A stretch of 64,000 bases of DNA from Candidatus Butyricimonas faecavium (GTDB taxonomy: Bacteria; Bacteroidota; Bacteroidia; Bacteroidales; Marinifilaceae). The DNA is taken from the NCBI GenBank assembly GCA_944321125.1, contig CALUKD010000003.1, positions 62,001 to 126,000 of the forward strand. The letters are read 5' to 3'. A program made the translations under genes and the position numbers. Positions 18,563 through 27,083 of this stretch are shown piece after piece. Each line of letters opens with the position of its first letter. Position 1 is the first letter of the stretch. The notes below the pieces were generated by a model that searched no databases, was not told the origin of the DNA, and saw only the letters and a program-made list of their open reading frames with translations.

Positions 18563-20599
18563 TTATTTCTTTGCGTTTGCTTGAATTATTTTTTGCCAAC
18601 GGGCCTTTTGCGTGTCATTTGCTTTTACCAATGAACCGGATAAATAATAAGCAATCATTTGAGAATCTTTTCCCAGTTTCGGGAGTTCTTTTTCGCAAGC
18701 AGCCAAGATCTTGTCAATATTTTCTGTCTTCACGGCCTTTGCGATGGCTAAAGATGCTAATAAAGTTTTCTCGTTTGATAACTTCAAAGCTTTTACTTCC
18801 CGTCCGATGGCGTCTAGGCGTTTTACATCGGTTTTTTGACCACGTCCGGCGATAACCATTAATATTTCACGGAAAAAACCTTCACTTAAACGGTTGTCAA
18901 CTTTTTCTTTTCCAATGGTTTCGTTGAATTTACTCCGGTTATCGATCAAAAATTTTGCTGCTTCCGAGTCTTTCGGGCTTAATTCGCTATTACCGAAAAT
19001 GAACCAGTAATCTTCCGATAGTTTTTCTTCATCAGTAGAAATTTTCAACAATTCATCTACCACATTTTTTGCTTTAGGGTCGTAATTATTTACCAAAACT
19101 TTAGCATATTGAGCCAAAAATACTTTATCCCGGTTGCCGTTGTTGTATTTTGTATCCAAAACCCCTAAAGCTTTATTATCGTCGAAAGACTCTTTTACTC
19201 TTTCTATAAATTGCTCTTCTTCACCACCCCCGACAAGTTTGTGACGAATTGTTCCGTCTGGATTTACGATAATGAAAGTCGGGTAAGCACGAACTCCAAA
19301 TTTTTTTGCTAATTCGGGGCCTTCTCCTTTTTCCATATCATATTTCAAGCAAATGAAGTTCTGGTTTAGAAAGTCACCGATTTTTTCTTGTTTGAATACA
19401 GTTTCTGACATATACTTGCAAGGACCGCACCACGTTGTGTAGCAGTCAATGAAAAGTTTGCGCCCTTGTTGTTTCGATTTTTTTAAAGCTTCTTCATAGC
19501 TAAGGTCTTGGAAATAAACCCCTACATGAGCGGCTATCTTTAAACTTTCAAAATAATTTGTTATAAAAGATTTACCATTCTCGTCTGCTATACTAAGAAA
19601 TTTACCTTCCAGTGCAATAATTTTGTTTAAATCTTCTTTTGTTGCATTTCCTCTGATTGCATTAATTGCATTAAAAATAGACCAAAGTTCTCCATTTTCG
19701 TTTGATTCAATTTGTCCGGCCAGCTCAATTACTTTATTAATGTTTTTTTCAAGACAAGCTTGATTCAGTTCTAGAAAACGAGCTAATGTAGATTGATCGG
19801 CTAAATCAAGTTTCGTTAATTCTTCTTGAATTTGTTGTAATACTTTCAGAGGTTCTTTCGTGTTTGGACGTAAAGTATTATTGATGGCACTGGTATAGCA
19901 GCTTGTCAAATATTTATCAACTTTTTCCTTGCCGATATTTTTATTAAATGTATTGATATTATTTAGAACAAGTTTGAAATTATCAGAACCGTATGCACTT
20001 CTTTCAAGAATAGGCCAGTATTCTTTTTTCATTTTATCCTTTTCCTTCAATACAGCTTCCAATTCTTTACTGACTTTTTCACTTTTATCTTTTTCATACG
20101 CTTCGTTCAACACAACAGTGTAGGTCATCAATTGTTTTTTATTCATTTTTCCTTTCTCGTATAGTTTATTTAAGTAATCGAGAGAGGTTTTTTCGTTCAG
20201 TCCTTTTTCGACCTTTTCGATAAATTTGTCCAATTCACCACCACCCACAACTTTGTGTTGTACTGTTCCATCCGGACGTAGAATTAAGAATGTCGGATAA
20301 GCTCTGACTCCAAATCTTTTTGCTAATTCGGGGCCTTCCCCTTTTTCCATGTCAAATTTTACACAAACGAATTTAGGATTGAAAAATTCTCCTGCTTTTT
20401 CTTGCGGGAAAATAGTTTCTGTCATGTACTTGCAGGGACCACACCAAGAGGTGTAACAATCCATAAATACAAGTTTGTTCTCAGCCTTTGCTTTGGCTAA
20501 GGCTTCATCAAATGTAATATGCTCGAAATTCACTCCTCCTTGACAAAATGCAGTGAAACTGAGCATTAAAAATGCAAAAATTGAAATAAGGCTTTTCAT
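18563..20599 (-). CDS. Exported tandem double-thioredoxin protein
   Basis: This 678-residue protein is built from two similar modules. Each has a thioredoxin domain followed by a helical region of about 200 residues. The active sites are CGPC at residues 53-56 and CGPC at 391-394, a spacing of 338 residues, and the segments around them are nearly identical (WCGPCKYMTETIF versus WCGPCKYMSETVF). The start at 20599 gives a clean signal peptide ending near FTAFCQG, while upstream in-frame codons do not. It is probably a periplasmic disulfide reductase or isomerase. It lies beyond the SusCD locus after a 318-base gap and has its own terminator, so it may be transcribed separately. Confidence 0.8.
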   Translation of the reverse strand: MKSLISIFAFLMLSFTAFCQGGVNFEHITFDEALAKAKAENKLVFMDCYTSWCGPCKYMTETIFPQEKAGEFFNPKFVCVKFDMEKGEGPELAKRFGVRAYPTFLILRPDGTVQHKVVGGGELDKFIEKVEKGLNEKTSLDYLNKLYEKGKMNKKQLMTYTVVLNEAYEKDKSEKVSKELEAVLKEKDKMKKEYWPILERSAYGSDNFKLVLNNINTFNKNIGKEKVDKYLTSCYTSAINNTLRPNTKEPLKVLQQIQEELTKLDLADQSTLARFLELNQACLEKNINKVIELAGQIESNENGELWSIFNAINAIRGNATKEDLNKIIALEGKFLSIADENGKSFITNYFESLKIAAHVGVYFQDLSYEEALKKSKQQGRKLFIDCYTTWCGPCKYMSETVFKQEKIGDFLNQNFICLKYDMEKGEGPELAKKFGVRAYPTFIIVNPDGTIRHKLVGGGEEEQFIERVKESFDDNKALGVLDTKYNNGNRDKVFLAQYAKVLVNNYDPKAKNVVDELLKISTDEEKLSEDYWFIFGNSELSPKDSEAAKFLIDNRSKFNETIGKEKVDNRLSEGFFREILMVIAGRGQKTDVKRLDAIGREVKALKLSNEKTLLASLAIAKAVKTENIDKILAACEKELPKLGKDSQMIAYYLSGSLVKANDTQKARWQKIIQANAKK

Positions 20600-20917
20600 A
20601 AATTCAATATCAAATCTTGGTAAATAATATTGCAAGATAAACAAGAAAGCTAATTGTTGTTATCTAGTTTTGGATATTAACTTATTTTTAAAACATGAAA
20701 TGAGGGTATTGAAATTTTATTTTGAAATTTATTTCTAGTTTTATTAATCTCCATATATGAATGTGTAGCTTGATTATCAATCGTATATTAGGTCGTCTTT
20801 TTAAGATGTAATGATAGAATCAAGGTAGGAATTTTGATATGAGAATGAATTTTGATACATTTTTCTTATTCTTGTTTTGTAACATATTTTAATATAAAAT
20901 CATAGATTGATCTTAGT
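20600..20917. other. AT-rich gene-free stretch with two direct repeats
   Basis: No ORF or clear terminator is visible between the double-thioredoxin gene and the TlpA-type gene. The 11-base word GAATTTTGATA occurs at 20829-20839 and again at 20847-20857, 18 bases apart, which could be operator-like. No good TTTG/TAnnTTTG pair was found for the minus strand. Confidence 0.3.
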
Positions 20918-21427
20918 TTATAGATTTGATTCTAACAATTTCGTTAGTATTTTTTCCATTTTGGGGTTAGAAGGACGTGGCATAGCACATTCAATAATTC
21001 TTCCTTTCTTGTCAAGAAGAATAAAGCGGGGGATAGTATAAAATCCGTAAGCGTGCATATATGCACGTTCTTCCCCTGCATACAACTGAATTCCTCCTAG
21101 ATTTTCATCTTTCACGTATTTTTCCCATCGTTTTTTATCCCTGTCAATGGAAATATAAATGAAAACAATATTTTCCCCTTTCATCTTTTCCTTGAGTTTT
21201 GTTAGATGGGGAAGTTGATATTTGCATGGAGTACATGTGGTACTCCATAAATCTATAAGTACATATTTTCCCCTAAAGTCTTTTAACGATACTTTCTTGC
21301 CATTAATGTCAGTGAACTTGAATATGGGAGATTTGTCTCCATTTTGTAATATCTTTTTCCTTTGTCCATCAACAATTGATGACAATAATAGAGTAAAAAT
21401 GGCTAATAATAATAGTTTTATCTTCAT
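20918..21427 (-). CDS. TlpA-type thioredoxin, stand-alone, exported
   Basis: This 169-residue protein has a signal peptide (about residues 1-21) followed directly by an AhpC/TSA-TlpA thioredoxin fold. The active site CTPC is at residues 65-68 within WSTTCTPCKYQLP, and the cis-proline loop reads FYTIPRFILLD. It lacks the DUF4369-like N-terminal domain that most Bacteroidota TlpA proteins carry. It likely reduces disulfides in the periplasm. It is the last gene of the sigma/FecR/SusCD operon-like run, 29 bases after the preceding thioredoxin gene, and probably works with it on imported or surface substrates. Confidence 0.87.
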   Translation of the reverse strand: MKIKLLLLAIFTLLLSSIVDGQRKKILQNGDKSPIFKFTDINGKKVSLKDFRGKYVLIDLWSTTCTPCKYQLPHLTKLKEKMKGENIVFIYISIDRDKKRWEKYVKDENLGGIQLYAGEERAYMHAYGFYTIPRFILLDKKGRIIECAMPRPSNPKMEKILTKLLESNL

Positions 21428-21456
21428 AATATTTGTTTTTAATAATTAATGGTTTG

Positions 21457-22677
21457 TTAATATTTAGGTGCAAGTCGAGGAGTGCCTTTTTCTTTTTTTC
21501 CTATTGCTAGATATTTCTTTTCTTCCATTTGGGATTTTTGGGCTCCGATGTGATCTCCGATATGGGTTTGTAAACTGACCTTACAGTTCATCAGTTTAGC
21601 TTTATATAAATAGTCATATGTGATAGTACACATGGAATCAATTCGTTGAATACCTTTTTTTATCAATATCGTATCATTGCATTGGATCAATGTACTAATG
21701 TTTTGTAGGAAATAATATTTTTCTTTTTTACCGCGAATTAAGTTGTACTTAGACACTTCGTCCATCTGATTTAATAGTCCTTGAAAATCTTTTTTCCTCA
21801 CAAAAGCTGCTGTGTAGAGTTTGGCTAATCCTTCAGGTGCAGCCTCTGAATCTATTTTTAATAAATACTCGATCAATTCTTGGTTACGTTTTTCATTAAA
21901 TGGAGAATTTTTCTTCGGAGTCCACTCTGTTAGTTGTTGCACGGCGGTATGGATTGATTTTTCTAATTTGGATTTTACTGCTTCTTTTCCGGCAATTGTG
22001 TAGAATTTTTTCTGTTCGTTTACTACTTGTTGCAGTGGGGCTGAAAGAGGATCGTTCACGTATTCATTTATAAATTTCCATCCCGCTTTTGTCGCCAACT
22101 GTTCTTGAGTTAGTTTGTTTAAATATTCCGGAACGATTCGGTTAACCTCATCTTCTTGATAAATGGCAGATAATGCTGCTAGGTATTTGATCATAAATTC
22201 TAATTTTCTTTCTCCTGCAACGTAACGTTTTTTCAAGTTTGCCAAATTATTTTTTGGATCTAGTGCTTGTTTCCCATCAGCAATCAAAGTCTCGGCTTTG
22301 CGGGAGCCGATGACGTAATGTATCACTTTTTGGGTTATTGGATCGACAAACAATAGGGTAGGAAAGACATTTATTCCGAATCTTTTTCTTAACATCACCC
22401 CATCGGAATCCTTTTCCATATCGTACATGATATTCACGAAATTTGCATTGAAAAAATCAGCCACCGAGTCTTGCGTGAAAGTCTGTTTGGCCATAATCTT
22501 ACAGGCACCGCACCAGAAAGTTTGACAATCTATAAAAATTAATTTTCTCTCTTTTTGTGCTTTCTTTACAATATTTTCCCATGTTTTATTTTGTTCAAAA
22601 TTGATGCTTCTGTGTTGAGCATTTAGGCTGGTTAGTGTTAGGAGTACTAATAATATGAATAGAAAGAGTTTTTTCAT
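21457..22677 (-). CDS. Exported thioredoxin-domain protein
   Basis: This 406-residue protein has a clear signal peptide (residues 1-20, ending LTSLNAQ). A thioredoxin domain follows with active site CGAC at residues 56-59 in FWCGACKIMAKQTF, then about 270 residues of helical sequence without recognised domains. The layout equals one module of the double-thioredoxin protein encoded downstream, so the two are paralogues. The expected location is the periplasm. It lies 10 bases after the S9 peptidase gene and 29 before the TlpA gene, which argues for one transcript and a shared task in handling disulfides of peptide substrates. The specific substrate is unknown. Confidence 0.83.
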   Translation of the reverse strand: MKKLFLFILLVLLTLTSLNAQHRSINFEQNKTWENIVKKAQKERKLIFIDCQTFWCGACKIMAKQTFTQDSVADFFNANFVNIMYDMEKDSDGVMLRKRFGINVFPTLLFVDPITQKVIHYVIGSRKAETLIADGKQALDPKNNLANLKKRYVAGERKLEFMIKYLAALSAIYQEDEVNRIVPEYLNKLTQEQLATKAGWKFINEYVNDPLSAPLQQVVNEQKKFYTIAGKEAVKSKLEKSIHTAVQQLTEWTPKKNSPFNEKRNQELIEYLLKIDSEAAPEGLAKLYTAAFVRKKDFQGLLNQMDEVSKYNLIRGKKEKYYFLQNISTLIQCNDTILIKKGIQRIDSMCTITYDYLYKAKLMNCKVSLQTHIGDHIGAQKSQMEEKKYLAIGKKEKGTPRLAPKY

Positions 22678-22687
22678 GTTATATTTT

Positions 22688-25399
22688 TTATTTTAGGTAA
22701 TCATATTTTTGATCGATGCTTTGTTCTGTACTGTTAATTCCCTCTTTCATCCACCGAGGCATAGGTTTATCTTTTAAGTAATAATCGAAAAATTGTTTCA
22801 GACGTATCGTAAAATCTAAAGCAGCCTCTTTTTTTAGGACGTGTCCTTCACCTTTGTAATTCAGTAGCCATACTGGCTTTTGTAGGCGACGTAAGGCGAG
22901 GAATAGGTTCAAACCTTCTGAATAAGGAACAGCTTCATCTTTATCACAATGTAGGATCAATAACGGGGTTTGTATTTTGTTTGCATAGAAAATGGGTGAA
23001 TTGCGGATATAAAGTTCGGGAGCGTCCCAAAGAGTCTGCCCGATACGACTTTGGCCATTTTCGTACATAAACATTCGTGGTAGACCGCTACCTCTTCGGA
23101 TACCGGTATAAGCCGATACCATATTGGAAACAGGTGCTGCCGAATTAGCACATTTAAAAAGGTGCGTACGAGAGATTAAGTAAGCCGTTTGATAACCTGA
23201 CCAGCTGTGCCCTTGAACACCGATCCGGTTTTTATCAGCAATTCCGTGATCGATTAACATTTGAACCCCGCTTACCACGGCATTATAACAACTTTCTCCT
23301 GGTAATCCCACGGTGAAATGTATGTTTGGCATAAATACTACATATTCATCGCTTACATAACTTATTGCATTGAGCATTGCTTTCGTTGGAGCGGGAGAGG
23401 GGTAAACATGATATTTGGATGTGACTTTTTCGTAGAAATTTACAATGACCGGATAACGTTTGGAAGGATCATAATTCTCCGGCAAATACAATAATCCCCT
23501 GTTTTGTTTCCCATCAAAATTCGTCCATTTCACTAATCGAACACTACCCCAGTAGTAATTTTTCTGTTGTGGATTACAATCTGACACTTTGATTGGGTGG
23601 GCAAAATCGTTTTTACACCACCAAATGTCTTTTGATTCTGTGAAATTTTCACGGGAGAACATACAATATTTATTTCCATCGCTTGTTTGTTTGATATTCA
23701 AATTATAAGCACCTTTCATGAGAACCTTGATCTTTCCTTGTGTAGTTTGAACATATATCCCTTGATCTAGTGTTTTTAAATCAACGGCTTTTAATACAAT
23801 GTCTTTCTGGATGTTTAGTTTTTTAGTTTGATGGAAGCCTTTCAATAACCGTAATGTGGTATTATTTTTTCTACCCCAATTATCAGTCAAAGAATAAGGT
23901 GTTTTGTTCCCCGTCATATCAATAACCCACGGGTCATATTGGTCATATAGAACAACTTGTTCTCCTCCTGCTACCCATCCTGCTATACCATATGGTTTTG
24001 CAAGATCCGGTCTGTCGTATTTCTCGTTGTAAACAGGGTAACCGATTCCTGAAGATATATCCGTCACGTTTTTTGTTTCTGGGTCTAATCTTAACCATGC
24101 TCTTTTTTGGGCATCGTAAATCAAGGCATATTTCCCGTTCGGACTCCATTCGGGATCATCTCGAAAGTTTTGGAATATCAATTTCTTTTTACCTGTTCGA
24201 AGACTTACTAGATACCAATCGCTTGCAATGTCTGATTTCCATTCAACAGTTTTCAAATAAGGTGTTTGATCACCGATTAATATGTACTCATATTCCTCAC
24301 AACTAGGTTTCACCATTTGATACAAACCTTTAGGTACTACCTGTACACATTTATTGCTATCAGTCTGGTATACGTACTGAGGTGGATTTGGTGAACGCTT
24401 CATGATGATTTTTCGGTTTGGAATATATTCCTCATCCCAAGTCCATAATTCTAACTCAAAACTTTTGTTTGCTTTGTTTTTTTTCTCTTTTATCGCTTTT
24501 ATTTTTGGTTCTACATCTATATAAATATACTTATCTTGATTGAAAGGTTCGTAAAGTCCTCCTTTTATAGCATAAGAATCTTCAATTTTTACCTTCTTTG
24601 TGTCCAAAAGTAAGTGATAGTTTCCATCAATCAGGGAAAAACGATATAATAAATCTGGATTCTTCAAATGTGTACTATCCGTTGCGACCGTGAATAATCC
24701 TTTCTTGCTTCTAGCATTTACGGAAAATGTGACTAAATATCGTTTTGGATCATCATATATTATATGGTGTTTACCTTTGATCGTTCCGGCAAATAATGTT
24801 TTATGTCCATTTTTTTCTTTGATATAAACAATTGATTTATAATTATTCAATAGTTGATAACTTTCAATACTATCTATGATAGTGGAATCCATTGTTTCGA
24901 TATTGGTTAGTACTAGGCGTTTCACCTCCTTTCCTTTTGTTGTTTTGTTAATTGGGTAAAAAGAAGTAATCAGGTTGGAATTAGGCGATACATTACAGGC
25001 ATAAGGTCGATCCCAGTATGTTTTTTTCATGTTTTTCAATGATACCAGAAAAATAGAATCTTTCCCGCTTTTCAAGGAATCTTTGGATACGTAGGGAATT
25101 GTATATTTGATTCGTTTGCAACCATCCCAAAAATCAATTCGTTTTGTATTTCTAAACTTGTATGTTTTTCCTGTTACTGTGCTGTATAGATAACTAACCG
25201 GTGTATCATTTTTGTGTCCAGCGGGATCTATATATGTATATCGGTATGTAATCCATTTACCATCCGTTGACATTTTGGGGGCTTCCACCTGTTTCCATTG
25301 TTTGTAAGCTTCAATGTCTAAAGGCCGTTGTTGGGCTGAACATATTGTTGTCCCTATGAACAACAATATGTTCAAAAAAAACACGTTTAATTTCATCAT
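22688..25399 (-). CDS. S9 family prolyl-oligopeptidase-like serine peptidase, exported
   Basis: This 903-residue protein has a signal peptide ending near TTICSAQ, a long N-terminal beta-propeller-like region and a C-terminal alpha/beta hydrolase domain. The nucleophile is Ser732 in GHSWSGYQ. The likely acid is the Asp of LHCDKDEAVPY and the base the His of GEGHVLKK. Members cleave short peptides, often after proline or alanine, and act in the periplasm or at the surface. The usual GxSxGG is altered to GHSWSG, which is not expected to abolish activity. It sits between a FISUMP lipoprotein and two thioredoxins downstream of SusCD, so its substrate is probably an imported peptide. Confidence 0.88.
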   Translation of the reverse strand: MMKLNVFFLNILLFIGTTICSAQQRPLDIEAYKQWKQVEAPKMSTDGKWITYRYTYIDPAGHKNDTPVSYLYSTVTGKTYKFRNTKRIDFWDGCKRIKYTIPYVSKDSLKSGKDSIFLVSLKNMKKTYWDRPYACNVSPNSNLITSFYPINKTTKGKEVKRLVLTNIETMDSTIIDSIESYQLLNNYKSIVYIKEKNGHKTLFAGTIKGKHHIIYDDPKRYLVTFSVNARSKKGLFTVATDSTHLKNPDLLYRFSLIDGNYHLLLDTKKVKIEDSYAIKGGLYEPFNQDKYIYIDVEPKIKAIKEKKNKANKSFELELWTWDEEYIPNRKIIMKRSPNPPQYVYQTDSNKCVQVVPKGLYQMVKPSCEEYEYILIGDQTPYLKTVEWKSDIASDWYLVSLRTGKKKLIFQNFRDDPEWSPNGKYALIYDAQKRAWLRLDPETKNVTDISSGIGYPVYNEKYDRPDLAKPYGIAGWVAGGEQVVLYDQYDPWVIDMTGNKTPYSLTDNWGRKNNTTLRLLKGFHQTKKLNIQKDIVLKAVDLKTLDQGIYVQTTQGKIKVLMKGAYNLNIKQTSDGNKYCMFSRENFTESKDIWWCKNDFAHPIKVSDCNPQQKNYYWGSVRLVKWTNFDGKQNRGLLYLPENYDPSKRYPVIVNFYEKVTSKYHVYPSPAPTKAMLNAISYVSDEYVVFMPNIHFTVGLPGESCYNAVVSGVQMLIDHGIADKNRIGVQGHSWSGYQTAYLISRTHLFKCANSAAPVSNMVSAYTGIRRGSGLPRMFMYENGQSRIGQTLWDAPELYIRNSPIFYANKIQTPLLILHCDKDEAVPYSEGLNLFLALRRLQKPVWLLNYKGEGHVLKKEAALDFTIRLKQFFDYYLKDKPMPRWMKEGINSTEQSIDQKYDYLK

Positions 25400-25407
25400 G
25401 AAATTTT

Positions 25408-26142
25408 TTATTGTGCATCTCGTACGTAACGCACGCTTAAATATTTATTATATATGACTCCATCTGTACTTTTTTCTTGGATAGCAGTGACATTACGTTC
25501 TATCTGCGATGTGTAAAAGCCAATTCGGCGATAATATGCAGTTGTTTCTAGCGTATAACTTTCATCAATAGTGCTAGTCCAGTAATATCCGAATTCTCGC
25601 ACTTGACAGAAATAGGGATATTTGGTCCACGTCCTTTCCTGTAAAGACACAATTCCGCTTAATAACAAACAAATACCGCTACCATTAGCATCTTGTTGAA
25701 TCAATTCTCCTTCTATGGAACCTCGCCATCCTAAGGCATCAGCCTCAGTAGCCGACATTCCTAAAGTCCTTTCTAGTTTTTTCCAATCTTCGTCTGTCGG
25801 TAAACGCCATCCCTCTGGGGCATTAGCGATAGCCTCTTCATAGGAAAATAGATTACCAAGAGAATCATATTCGGCTAAAGCTTGATCTTTATTGTCTAAA
25901 TAAACTACGTATACACCATTATGAGCTAATTTATAAAATGGTTTTCCACATTTTAAATTGGAGGTCATCCAGTCTAATCCGTTATATCGAACCCATGTGT
26001 ATTCATTTCCTTCTTTGTCAAACATGGTTCCTATTGCTTCTGGTTTTACTATTGGTAACACTGAGGAATTTTCCTTGTCATGACATCCCCAGCAAGAAAA
26101 GCTTAGGGTAAAACATAATATGTGATATATAATTTTTTTCAT
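25408..26142 (-). CDS. FISUMP-domain lipoprotein (Fibrobacter succinogenes major paralogous domain)
   Basis: This 244-residue lipoprotein has the lipobox cysteine in FSCWGC near residue 20. The body matches the FISUMP domain: FDKEGNEYTWVRYNGLDWMTSNL near the start in part, SYEEAIANAPEGWRLPTDEDWKKL in the middle and a final LSVRYVRD. Such domains are common in cell-surface proteins and may bind substrate, but no activity is established. It lies between the metallohydrolase-like lipoprotein and the S9 peptidase with gaps of 12 and 8 bases, so it is part of the operon. I chose ATG at 26142 (MKKII) over 26148 because it gives the more compact signal peptide. Confidence 0.78.
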   Translation of the reverse strand: MKKIIYHILCFTLSFSCWGCHDKENSSVLPIVKPEAIGTMFDKEGNEYTWVRYNGLDWMTSNLKCGKPFYKLAHNGVYVVYLDNKDQALAEYDSLGNLFSYEEAIANAPEGWRLPTDEDWKKLERTLGMSATEADALGWRGSIEGELIQQDANGSGICLLLSGIVSLQERTWTKYPYFCQVREFGYYWTSTIDESYTLETTAYYRRIGFYTSQIERNVTAIQEKSTDGVIYNKYLSVRYVRDAQ

Positions 26143-26154
26143 AGTCAATTAATT

Positions 26155-27072
26155 TTAAAAAACAAAACCCATATCCGAAGCTATTTTTTTCATCACTTCG
26201 TATTTTTGAATCAGTAGAGGATAGGCACCGTATTTTGTTCTGAATTCTTCTTCGCTATTAGCGAAGAATGCTTTTATAAAGTTATTAAGATCCAGAGATT
26301 TACTTGGGAACCATCCGTACGTATAGCCATCGTAAGGGTCAATAAATCCATAGGGGTAAAGTTCTTCCATGGTAGGACGGTATTGAAGTCCGAAATCTGC
26401 CAGCGTTTTGGAATAATATGCTTCACAGATGGAATAATATTCATCCATTGTCTTGTCATCCAATAATTTTATTTTCGCTTTAATGATGTCGCTGAAAATT
26501 TTTTGGCAATTACTATTTACTTTTTCTTCCGTATCCCCTATTCTGCTCATGTTGATAACAAAACAACGTGGTCCATTAAAATAAGTGACATATCTGGTGG
26601 GAACATTAGGGGCCCATTTAGAATCATATCCGTCGTCTAAATAATACATTTGTTGAACAATTAATATAGAATATGGGCGAAGTTGTTTCCCCAAACGAGG
26701 TAAAAAATAAGTTTCGATGAAGTTAATACTTTTTTGCATGACGGTTTCGTCTGACAGATATTCATATTGGTAATTTCTCGTGTTGGAAGTTGTTAGTCCA
26801 TATGCAGGATCAATTACTTCAGTGAACCAATAAGGACTACCGTCTGAATTGTATCCTCGTTGTTCATGGCGTAGGGTATCATTGAAGAGTAAATGTACCC
26901 CTGTCCGCTCAAAAAAATCACGACGTAGAATGGATACAGGATCAGTAGCGTCAGGAGAAATTGTAAAGTAATCTTCCTTTGTGTTGGTTGTTTCTAATGC
27001 TCCTTCTTTTTCACAAGAGAATAAGGTTGTGAGTAGTAAGTAGCAGATAATTAAATATTTTATTTTATTCAT
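26155..27072 (-). CDS. Metallohydrolase-like lipoprotein lacking the HExxH motif
   Basis: This 305-residue lipoprotein has its lipidated cysteine at residue 20 (TLFSC). Length, gene context directly after SusD, and segments such as FFERTGVHLLFND and RPYSILIVQQ resemble the substrate-import-associated zinc metallohydrolase lipoproteins of SusC/SusD loci. Where those carry HExxH, this protein reads FSDIIKAKI (residues 193-201), and no HExxH occurs anywhere in it. It is therefore probably a binding or structural relative, not an active protease. It lies 11 bases after the SusD gene. The family assignment is from pattern memory and needs a profile search. Confidence 0.62.
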   Translation of the reverse strand: MNKIKYLIICYLLLTTLFSCEKEGALETTNTKEDYFTISPDATDPVSILRRDFFERTGVHLLFNDTLRHEQRGYNSDGSPYWFTEVIDPAYGLTTSNTRNYQYEYLSDETVMQKSINFIETYFLPRLGKQLRPYSILIVQQMYYLDDGYDSKWAPNVPTRYVTYFNGPRCFVINMSRIGDTEEKVNSNCQKIFSDIIKAKIKLLDDKTMDEYYSICEAYYSKTLADFGLQYRPTMEELYPYGFIDPYDGYTYGWFPSKSLDLNNFIKAFFANSEEEFRTKYGAYPLLIQKYEVMKKIASDMGFVF

Positions 27073-27083
27073 GATATTTATTT

